A model generated the notes under the pieces. It saw only the letters and a program-made list of their open reading frames with translations. It searched no databases and was not told the DNA's origin. 54,103 bases of DNA, from assembly GCA_017609985.1 (NCBI GenBank), contig JAFCCW010000014.1, positions 1 to 54,103 of the forward strand, given 5' to 3'. Both the position numbers and the translations under genes were made by a program. Positions within the stretch are counted from its first letter, which is position 1; the number at the start of each line of letters is the position of its first letter. Shown piece by piece: positions 42,101 to 48,579 of the stretch. The stretch is from Candidatus Iainarchaeum sp. Its GTDB lineage: Archaea > Iainarchaeota > Iainarchaeia > Iainarchaeales > JAFCCW01.

Positions 42101-43017
42101 AGGCTGACGAGCCAGAGAAAGCTCCTGAAGACTATGAAACACAGTTTGATTTGGTTGATGCAGGTCCTGGCTATGTGACTCTTGGAAGCGCAGAGCTTGA
42201 TAATAAAAAAGATTGGGTTGAAGCTAGCGGTTCTGTTTCGCTGCCGAAAACTGGTGAAGACCCTGGAAAGATTACTCCTGATTTGTTTGCTGCTTATCTT
42301 CTTGATGAAGCTGGAACTAGACAGCCGGTGGATGCAAAAATTGTTGTTGAAAAAGATGAGGGGAATGAAAATGAGTTTAAGTTTACTTTAAGTGTTCCAA
42401 GTTTCAGTGGATTGTCTGAATCTATTTCTGCTGCACTAAAGCGCTTGAGAGCCGGCGACAAAGCAGCTACTCCTGAGCTTGTTGTTGAAGTTGAAACAGA
42501 GCAGGGAACTCTTTCAGCAAAGAGAGTCATTGTTGCAAACACTCAGGAAGTTTTTAAGGGAATAAAAAGTCTTACCAATAATTTCAGTGAAATCCTTGCG
42601 GGAATTGTTTTCAAGCCAGAGGCAGAGCAGTTCCTCAACCCTGATGAACTGATTCAGCAGGTTGGAACCTCTTATCAGGTTTTGAAGAATCCAAAAGCTG
42701 GCGACAAATTCAATGCTTTTGAAACAGTTATTAAGGGCAGGAAAATCACTGCAATGGTTCAGTCTGTTACTGGAAACGGAACAATCACTCTTGCACTCCA
42801 GCTTGGTAATGACCAAAAGCTTGCTGTTCTTGCTCCTTCAAACAATCGCACAAGAGTTGATTTTGGAATGCAGGGAAACAATGCTGTGAGAGCAAGTCCA
42901 AAATGTTATGGTGGTGTATCCTTCAGGCTTGAGGGAAACGATCTCAAAGCAATATATATAAAGCCTTTAACCAGCTGGACAAAGAAGTGTGCTACTTTTG
43001 AAGCAATGCAGGAATAG
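39124..43017 (+). CDS. giant secreted protein with C25 (gingipain)-like segment
   Basis: 1297 residues. TTG start at 39124 is backed by the ribosome site GGGGAGGA. Order: signal peptide (about 1-33, ending FPSAFA), a Gly/Ala/Ser-rich linker with two exact GSGAHAGL repeats, a Cys-containing beta-rich region (to about 430), a linker (CVDCTPDDKG), then a domain at about 440-960 shared with the protein at 48580. Within it IAVSRLPVSSEDELERLF, VLDACPQDNALPQAFVERGA and VIYGFPDVLW follow the order of C25 caspase-like peptidases, with the Cys in place but no GHG-like catalytic His upstream. So probably a non-enzymatic scaffold. The last 300 residues add beta domains. Function unknown. Confidence 0.75.
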   Translation: MNKKPCALKVLALIFIFYILFFSFPSAFAPGSGAHAGLGSGAHAGLGGGAPAGGGTSTTVTPSTTATPPTTTVSPSSGGDCYTSTAPRKTTGARRTSRTTYGGACAYIPNFSFDISLSCEQVSGKQAVSAKATVSNIKDSRALNSAKMWLWEGTKSVNTKYVAEQAGEIDGFSYSKIKSFVEFRGDNSQRRLVWISYYNADESSAKRYLIDGGNLEDTPGDYTHDGPLYYVLDGGKKQISNTSLKTTLDADYLATRNSEKTEEDIACVCVSGDNYDAVKQGTVFFGGTVKDNSFGSTASFNEWKVFDVKPAANPSDIFLSEGEHCLCARLLSSKSSAVKKNIASAICTVGKAESVDSPPARCVDCTPDDKGNVPAECTEEDKKPDMTGDETGTEACKPDGSGLVPATCADPDLFGTGICVNVSPVSLAREILLSDPYTSSVTIPLPFAVIDVGSYQEVSDKTPDEYAELIKEKNSDLAKFVDFKVEENPETNYSLELTISLKEDVDWSLISSAVKKFEGELLIEYGAFGGDLYVEENEEGILSPRESIPIKIYNEKGVLVVWKDSAISGKVIALAGKSDGWDSLVVNHSEERGSEARSIELYSALAEKWDESPFSYVALVYSPEEQAEKFPFSRSNNSSLDVFLSQASNGEIGIAVSRLPVSSEDELERLFTDHNQKRKNKDLLFTVGVTNKFSTKYEFYNSISKKVSEKDWSDAEEISGYEEKQVLSKKFDEIVANSELEAVKGIKSLVEEGKSPAGMDYVLVRAGTYSGDSNNYLTYYSVEDYSNASFEQSERYLLSGEKITKQLADFEGLIKRDAVSTAQYSKNEKFKNMFNISLLYPDSTGVMADFASQGIKLSDGDYYTKDDIPDNNVDEDIEAISLEFKFGLPARPIIVLDACPQDNALPQAFVERGASAVIAYYNSDEFVPREDNFLDVDEVSVGYSVIEYNRNAGDSEDKLVIYGFPDVLWEGGRDTGYVSESGSETSSGDMSSKADEPEKAPEDYETQFDLVDAGPGYVTLGSAELDNKKDWVEASGSVSLPKTGEDPGKITPDLFAAYLLDEAGTRQPVDAKIVVEKDEGNENEFKFTLSVPSFSGLSESISAALKRLRAGDKAATPELVVEVETEQGTLSAKRVIVANTQEVFKGIKSLTNNFSEILAGIVFKPEAEQFLNPDELIQQVGTSYQVLKNPKAGDKFNAFETVIKGRKITAMVQSVTGNGTITLALQLGNDQKLAVLAPSNNRTRVDFGMQGNNAVRASPKCYGGVSFRLEGNDLKAIYIKPLTSWTKKCATFEAMQE
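39214..39261 (+). repeat. 24-bp tandem repeat (two copies)
   Basis: Two exact copies of a 24-bp unit (39214-39237, 39238-39261) encode GSGAHAGL twice, followed by a third, decayed copy (GGGAPAGG). A slippage-prone N-terminal linker just after the signal peptide. Confidence 0.85.
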
Positions 43018-43095
43018 CTTTTTTGAAAACCTGTTGGCTTCATCGGCAATCTGCTGTCTGAAAGCGTTTTTTAATTCTGAATCCTTTTTTATGTA

Positions 43096-43512
43096 ATGCG
43101 TTTTTATGTTGATTCTTGTGTCTGGCTCGATTTTGCTTTTGAAAGAGGCAACAAACTAAATCCTTTGCACGAGTTTGCGTTTCAGTTTTTTAGAAAAGTA
43201 ATTGTGGAAAAACACAAAATTGTTTTTTCAAAACTTCTTGTTTCTGAGCTCAAACAATTTCTTTCAGAACACAAAATAAACAATCTTCTTCTAAGCCAGT
43301 TTAATAATCTTGGTTTGGCAGAGTACGTCAAAATTTCAAGCAATCAGTTAAAAGAAGCGCGTGCTCTTGCTTTTTCCAGAAAAATTCCAAAAGGAGATGC
43401 ATTGCATGCAATTTTAGCCCGAGACAATAAAACGTTATTGGTTTCCAATGATAAACATTTTGACTGCTTGCAGGATATTGTTGAAGTAAGGACTCCACAA
43501 GAAATTATTTAA
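43096..43512 (+). CDS. PIN-domain ribonuclease (VapC-like)
   Basis: 138 residues with the four acidic positions of PIN nucleases: RFYVDSCVWLDF, SELKQFL, IPKGDALHAILA and LLVSNDKHFDCL. Such proteins cut tRNA or rRNA, usually as toxins. The usual upstream antitoxin is missing; instead a ribbon-helix-helix protein is encoded on the opposite strand and the two coding ends overlap by eight bases. Confidence 0.88.
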   Translation: MRFYVDSCVWLDFAFERGNKLNPLHEFAFQFFRKVIVEKHKIVFSKLLVSELKQFLSEHKINNLLLSQFNNLGLAEYVKISSNQLKEARALAFSRKIPKGDALHAILARDNKTLLVSNDKHFDCLQDIVEVRTPQEII

Positions 43513-43762
43513 TGCTTGCTTCAATTTCTTTGAATGCTTTTTCTCTTGTGGTTTCCCATTCTTTTTTGGAAATATTTTTTCCTTTTGCAAATCCTTTTAT
43601 TTTTGCAAGTTTTCTGACTGCGAGCTTTGTTTCGTATTCTTCAACAAGTTCTCTTATGGCTTGTCTTATGAATTCTGTTCTGCTTTCAAAAGAAAACTGG
43701 TTTACGATTCCATCAACTCGCCTAATGTTTGTTTTATCCATTTTGAAAGTAACAAGTTTCAT
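43505..43762 (-). CDS. ribbon-helix-helix (CopG-like) DNA-binding protein
   Basis: 85 residues: strand KLVTFKMDKTNIRRVDGIVN, then FSFESRTEFIRQAIRELVEE, the classic strand-helix-helix of CopG/NikR-like DNA-binding domains, then a charged tail (KGKNISKKEWETTREKAFKE). Likely the antitoxin or regulator of the convergent PIN gene. ATG at 43762; upstream, two GTATATA half-sites (43771 and 43782) lie one helical turn apart and overlap the likely TATA box. Confidence 0.8.
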   Translation of the reverse strand: MKLVTFKMDKTNIRRVDGIVNQFSFESRTEFIRQAIRELVEEYETKLAVRKLAKIKGFAKGKNISKKEWETTREKAFKEIEASIK

Positions 43763-43861
43763 AAAACTATGTATATACAACGTATATATTAATTTATCTT
43801 CTTGTTCACCGGAATCCCGCTCTCTTAACTCTTTTTAACTAATTCCTTCTTTTTCTCTTCA

Positions 43862-45760
43862 ATGACAAAGAAAGATATTCTTTTTCGTTTTGACAAGCCC
43901 CGTGACCAGCAAAAACAGCTTTTGGAGGATGTTTTTGAATGTGTTTCAACTGGCAAGAATCTAATAGCTCATGCTCCAACTGGTCTTGGAAAAAGCGATG
44001 CTTCAATTAGCCCTGCTCTTTCTCATACTCTTTCAACTGACAAAAAGATTTTTTTTCTTACTCCAAAGATTTCCCAGCACGAGATTGCAGTAGAGGTTGT
44101 TCATGGTCTTAACGAAAAGCATTCTCTTTCCATCAAAGCTGCTGACTTGGTTGGCAGGAAGTATATGTGCGTTGACCCAATCCTTTCTGATGCTGACTTC
44201 TCTGGTTTTTATGAAATTTGTGCAAGGAGAAGGAAGAGGGAAGAATGCCATTACTACAACAATGCGCGCGGAAACACAAAGCAGGAGAAAGAGCGTGCAA
44301 AAATTCACTCGGAACAAATTCTTTCTTCCCTGCCTGATTCCTGTTCTCACCACGAGCTCCGTGACGCCTGCCTTTCCTATGAGTCTGGTGGAAAGGAGCG
44401 CATTCCCTGTGCTTACGAGCTCTCTCTTGAACTTGCAAAGGAAGCTGACATTATTATTGCTGACTATTTTCACTTAATGAATCCTCATATTCGCAAGATA
44501 ATGCTTTCAAGGCTGAAGCTCAAGCCAGAAGACCTTGTCTTAATTGTGGACGAGGCTCACAATGTTCCAGAGCGTGTTCGCTCCATGCTTGGTTCTACTC
44601 TATCCCTTTACTCTATTGAGCAATCAATCAACGAGCTTGAAAAGATTGCAAGACCTGACTTAATCAAGAAGCTCAGGCTTGTCAGAAAACAGCTTGCTTC
44701 TCTTGCAAAGAAAAAACTTTCTTTGAAGCTTCGTGAGTCTCTTGTTGCTCCGTCAGAATTTTTAGTTGATGAAATTGACGAGCTTGCTGAAGAACTTTAT
44801 GAGTCTGCAGTCAACTATATTGAGTCTTCCGGCAAGGGGCGGAGCTTTCAAATGCAGGTTTCTAACTTCTTGAAAAAATGGATTAATCCTGAAAAGGATT
44901 CTGTTCGCATTATTCATTCAAAGCATTCTAAAAATATTTCTTTAATGGTCAAGGCTCTTGACCCAGGAATTGCAACAAAACCATTGTTTGGAGAAGCTTA
45001 TTCTTCTATTCTGATGTCTGGCACTCTCTTGCCGACAAAGATGTATGCTGACTTGCTTGGATTTGATGATTCAAGAACTGTTCACAGAGAATTCTCTTCC
45101 CCGTTTCCCAGCGACAGAAGACTGAATCTTGTTGCTACAAATGCTACAACAAAGTATGGTGAGCGTTCCGAACAAGAGTATGAAACAATTGCTTCCACTA
45201 TTCAGTCAATTGTTTCCGGCGTTCCGGGAAACACTGCTGTTTTTTTTCCAAGCTTTGCCTTGCTTAACTCTGTTCAGGCTTTTCTTGACGAAAATCTGTC
45301 TCGCCCAATTCTTGCTCAGACTGGAAACATGAATTCAAGGCAAACCTCTGCCTTGCTCAAGAAATTCAGGGCTGCTGGCAATGGCTTTGGTTCTGTTCTT
45401 CTTGCTGTTTCTCAGGGAAGTTTTGCAGAGGGAATTGATTACGTGGGAGAACAGCTTTTGTGCTCCATCATTGTTGGCATTCCATTGCAGGAAATGAATC
45501 TTGAACTCAAGTGCCTTATTGACCATTATCAGGAAAAGTTTGCGCGTGGCTGGCATTATGCTTACCTCTACCCGGCTATTTCTCGCGCTATTCAGGCTTC
45601 TGGCAGAGTAATTAGAAAAGAGTCTGATGAGGGTGTTGCTGTGTTTCTTGACAAGCGATACACCTGGAGCAATTACCGCAACTGCTTTCCAAAGGATTTT
45701 AGAGCTGTTACAACTGACGAGCCTGGTCGCTATACTAAGCTTTTTTTTGACCAGTCCTAA
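43862..45760 (+). CDS. XPD/Rad3-like superfamily 2 helicase with iron-sulfur cluster
   Basis: 632 residues. Walker A HAPTGLGKSD, four cysteines between motifs Ia and II (RKYMC, KREEC, LRDAC, RIPCA) in the place of the XPD [4Fe-4S] cluster, DEAH box LIVDEAHNVP, motif III-like LMSGTLLP, motif VI QASGRVIRKESDEGV. A 5'-3' DNA helicase involved in repair. It ends convergently inside trxB (26-bp overlap). Confidence 0.92.
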   Translation: MTKKDILFRFDKPRDQQKQLLEDVFECVSTGKNLIAHAPTGLGKSDASISPALSHTLSTDKKIFFLTPKISQHEIAVEVVHGLNEKHSLSIKAADLVGRKYMCVDPILSDADFSGFYEICARRRKREECHYYNNARGNTKQEKERAKIHSEQILSSLPDSCSHHELRDACLSYESGGKERIPCAYELSLELAKEADIIIADYFHLMNPHIRKIMLSRLKLKPEDLVLIVDEAHNVPERVRSMLGSTLSLYSIEQSINELEKIARPDLIKKLRLVRKQLASLAKKKLSLKLRESLVAPSEFLVDEIDELAEELYESAVNYIESSGKGRSFQMQVSNFLKKWINPEKDSVRIIHSKHSKNISLMVKALDPGIATKPLFGEAYSSILMSGTLLPTKMYADLLGFDDSRTVHREFSSPFPSDRRLNLVATNATTKYGERSEQEYETIASTIQSIVSGVPGNTAVFFPSFALLNSVQAFLDENLSRPILAQTGNMNSRQTSALLKKFRAAGNGFGSVLLAVSQGSFAEGIDYVGEQLLCSIIVGIPLQEMNLELKCLIDHYQEKFARGWHYAYLYPAISRAIQASGRVIRKESDEGVAVFLDKRYTWSNYRNCFPKDFRAVTTDEPGRYTKLFFDQS

Positions 45761-46664
45761 TATAGTCGTATGCTGAGAGTGCTGCAACGCAACCACTTCC
45801 AGCTGCTACTACAACCTGTGCTGTTCCCCCATTCAAATCTCCAGCTGCAAACAATCCAGGAACACTGGACATCATTCCACTATCAACTTTCATGTATCCT
45901 TTTTCATCAAGCTCTGCTCCAGTCTGCTGTGCCAGTTCTGCACGCGGAGTCAATCCAATGTAAACAAATACTCCGTCTGCTTTAATTTCTTGTTCTTTCC
46001 CTGTTTTTCTTTCCTTTATCTTAACGGCTTCAAGCTTTCCTTCGCCAACAATCTCTGTAACCTCTGAGTTCAAGTGCATTGGAATTCCTGCTTCCTTTAC
46101 TCTGCTCATTATTACTTCGTCTGCTTTTGATTTTTCTAAGAATTCAACTATTTCCACGCTCTCCGCAATCTCTTGGATGTAGAGTGCTGCGTTTGCTCCA
46201 GAGTTTCCTGCTCCCACTACAACAACTTTTTTTCCCTTGAAGAACAAAGCGTCGCAAGTTGCACAATAGCTTACTCCCATTCCATTGAATTCTTCTTCTC
46301 CCTTTACTCCAAGCTTTTTTTTCTCTGAGCCTGTTGCAAGCACAACAGCTTTTGCTTTTACTTCTCCTGACTTCTTTGTTTTCAGAACAAACTCGTTTCC
46401 CTCTTTTCTGATTTCCTCTACTCTGTTTCCCTGTTCCACGCTAATCCCATAGTCTTTCAGGTGTTCTCTCATTCTTTCGGTGAGTTCTTCTCCCTTTATC
46501 TTCTTGTCTCCTGGCCAGTTCTCTACCCAGATAGCTTCTGCTGCCTGTCCCCCTATTCCCTCACTTTCAAAAACACGCACTTTCAGGTTCTTTCTTGCAG
46601 CATAAATTCCAGCAGTTATTCCTGCTGGACCACTGCCAACAATCGCAAGCTCTGTTTTCTCCAT
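45735..46664 (-). CDS. trxB: thioredoxin reductase
   Basis: 309 residues. FAD-binding GSGPAGITAGIYAARKNL at the start, redox site SYCATCDALF (CATC), NADPH site VVGAGNSGANAALY, and the last FAD motif GLFAAGDLNGGTAQVVVAA. Reduces thioredoxin or a similar small redoxin with NADPH. ATG at 46664 is set by the ribosome site AGGTGG. No thioredoxin gene is adjacent. Confidence 0.95.
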   Translation of the reverse strand: MEKTELAIVGSGPAGITAGIYAARKNLKVRVFESEGIGGQAAEAIWVENWPGDKKIKGEELTERMREHLKDYGISVEQGNRVEEIRKEGNEFVLKTKKSGEVKAKAVVLATGSEKKKLGVKGEEEFNGMGVSYCATCDALFFKGKKVVVVGAGNSGANAALYIQEIAESVEIVEFLEKSKADEVIMSRVKEAGIPMHLNSEVTEIVGEGKLEAVKIKERKTGKEQEIKADGVFVYIGLTPRAELAQQTGAELDEKGYMKVDSGMMSSVPGLFAAGDLNGGTAQVVVAAGSGCVAALSAYDYIRTGQKKA

Positions 46665-46800
46665 TAAACCACCTTTACCTAATAGCACTAAAAAGGTTTT
46701 AAATCAAACCAATTCTGAGGAAGCAAACGATTATAAATAATGAAATAATAAGTCTTAATGAAATTAGTTAAACAATTAAACAAGGTTAAAAGGTGATAAA

Positions 46801-47607
46801 ATGCCCCCTGCAAGAAAGCCAGGACAACCCAAAAAAAGAAAATCTCTTCCACAGTATTCAATTCCCGCAACTTATCGTGCTCCTGGTGTGGAAAAACTCG
46901 CACAGGAAGAAACAGCAAGAATGAATGATTATCTTAAAAAAGTAAAACAAAGTAATCGAAAGAGTGAACTTAGAAAGCTTTGGTCTCAGCCATGGTTTCA
47001 TCAACTTCCTGTAACTCATGAAAGAAGGGATTTTTGGGCAAAAGAGGTTTCAGCAGGAAGGGCAAAAGTTGTCAAAAGGTCTGATGGGCATTTTACTATT
47101 GTAAGAACAGCTACTGCGGGGAAGGAATTGCACAAAAGCCCTGAATCAGGCTCAACAAAGAAAAAAACTTCTGCAAAAAAAACAACCAAAAAATCAAGTT
47201 CTTCGACTTCAAAAAATACTAATTCAAGAACTTCACCAGCCAGCAGAAGTTCCACAAAAAACTCTGTTGCCGAACCAGTTTCTCCAAGCTCAGCAGTTGT
47301 TGATATGTCTGGAGCAAGAATAGGCTCTGCTACTTCAACAGGAGTAAATGTTGACCAAGGCCATATTGGAACAGGAAACATATCCAACAGGGCTGAGGGC
47401 GGTGTTGGCGGAACCGCAAATGTTTACATGAGTGATCGTGCTTTTGAACAGAGAAGGGAAGAGCAAGCAAGAGATGCGCGAGCTCGTGAAGAACCTGAAG
47501 AACGCGATTGGGAAGAGGAACCTGAAGTCCAGGAACAGCCAGAGCAGAGAAGGGACACTGGCAGACGATGGTATAATCCGTTAACTTGGTTCAGAAGGCG
47601 AAGATAG
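46801..47607 (+). CDS. basic protein with 45-residue glycine-rich module (paralogue of next gene)
   Basis: 268 residues, no signal peptide. A basic N-terminal region (KPGQPKKRKSLPQYSIPATY) leads to a helical segment, a Lys/Ser/Thr-rich linker (KKKTSAKKTTKKSSSSTSKN), then a 45-residue module (about 167-212) shared with the next gene (30 of 45 identical by eye): VDMSGARIGSATSTGVN, GHIGTGNISN, GGVGGTANV. A charged Arg/Glu region and an aromatic-basic end (WYNPLTWFRRRR) close it. Ribosome site AAAGGTGA. The next gene follows after 12 bases. Not a known family. Confidence 0.75.
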   Translation: MPPARKPGQPKKRKSLPQYSIPATYRAPGVEKLAQEETARMNDYLKKVKQSNRKSELRKLWSQPWFHQLPVTHERRDFWAKEVSAGRAKVVKRSDGHFTIVRTATAGKELHKSPESGSTKKKTSAKKTTKKSSSSTSKNTNSRTSPASRSSTKNSVAEPVSPSSAVVDMSGARIGSATSTGVNVDQGHIGTGNISNRAEGGVGGTANVYMSDRAFEQRREEQARDARAREEPEERDWEEEPEVQEQPEQRRDTGRRWYNPLTWFRRRR

Positions 47608-47619
47608 TAAGGTGATTAA

Positions 47620-48528
47620 ATGCCGGCACCCAAGAGACCAACTCGCAGGGCTGCTTCGACTGCAAGAAGAACTGCCCGTAGTAATGCTTCTGGAAACACA
47701 AATCCAACACATTCTGGCGCAAGCGTTAACATGTCCAACGCCGAGATTGGCAGGGCAAGTGCTACTGGTGTCAATGTTAGAAACGGTCATATTGGAACAG
47801 GCGACATAAGCAATGTTGCTCACGGTGGCGCAGGTGGAAATGCAAATGTTCACATAAGCGGAATACAAGGAACTGCTGGTCGAGACGGAAGAGATGGTTC
47901 TCCTGGCAGGGAAGGTCCTGCTGGTAGAGATGGCACTCCTGGAGAACGTGGTGTTCCTGGCGAGAAGGGAGATCCTGGTGAGAGAGGAGAACCTGGCACT
48001 CCTGGTGAGAGAGGCGAGCCTGGCACTCCTGGTGAGAGAGGAGAACCTGGCGAGCGCGGTGAAACAGGTCCTGCTGGAGCTGTCACACGAGTTGAACCGG
48101 AAATGTCTGACTGGTATAATACCCAGTCTTCTTCTTTGAGAATGGCTAGGGACAGATCTAGACAGCGCGTTAGATACTTTGAATCCAGAGCTGCAACTGG
48201 TTCAAACAGGCTTGGTCGCTGGTGGGCGAACAGAAAGGCTGTTCAAGAGAGAAGAAGATATGATTCGATTAACTTTCGTTTAAGAGAATTAAGAACTGCT
48301 CAGTCTGGTGGAATGCCACGCGATTACATGAGACGTGAAAGAAGCAGATGGTGGAATCTCTGGCGCGGAGACTATGGAACTTTCAGGCAGAGGCAGATTT
48401 CCAGGCGACTTTATGGTTCGTCTTCACGAGACTTTTCAACTGGGGCAAGAAGATACAGGCGTCCTGAAGCTTCAGGTTTTTCTTCAACTGCTTCAAGACA
48501 GCGGGAACCAGCTGAGCAGGAAGCATAA
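47620..48528 (+). CDS. collagen-like protein with shared glycine-rich module
   Basis: 302 residues, no signal peptide. Basic N-terminus ([20 protein letters not shown]), the 45-residue module at about 35-80 ([37 protein letters not shown]), then 25 uninterrupted Gly-X-Y collagen triplets (about 81-155; typical ones [15 protein letters not shown]). The C-terminal 145 residues are basic, aromatic and Arg-rich ([33 protein letters not shown]). Arg in Y and Pro in X positions are the triplets that stabilise collagen helices without hydroxyproline. The module may act as a trimerising cap. Ribosome site GGTGAT. Confidence 0.85.
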   Translation: MPAPKRPTRRAASTARRTARSNASGNTNPTHSGASVNMSNAEIGRASATGVNVRNGHIGTGDISNVAHGGAGGNANVHISGIQGTAGRDGRDGSPGREGPAGRDGTPGERGVPGEKGDPGERGEPGTPGERGEPGTPGERGEPGERGETGPAGAVTRVEPEMSDWYNTQSSSLRMARDRSRQRVRYFESRAATGSNRLGRWWANRKAVQERRRYDSINFRLRELRTAQSGGMPRDYMRRERSRWWNLWRGDYGTFRQRQISRRLYGSSSRDFSTGARRYRRPEASGFSSTASRQREPAEQEA

Positions 48529-48579
48529 CTATCTTTATATATTAGAAAGTTAATTATTTATTAAACATAGGTTGGTTAT

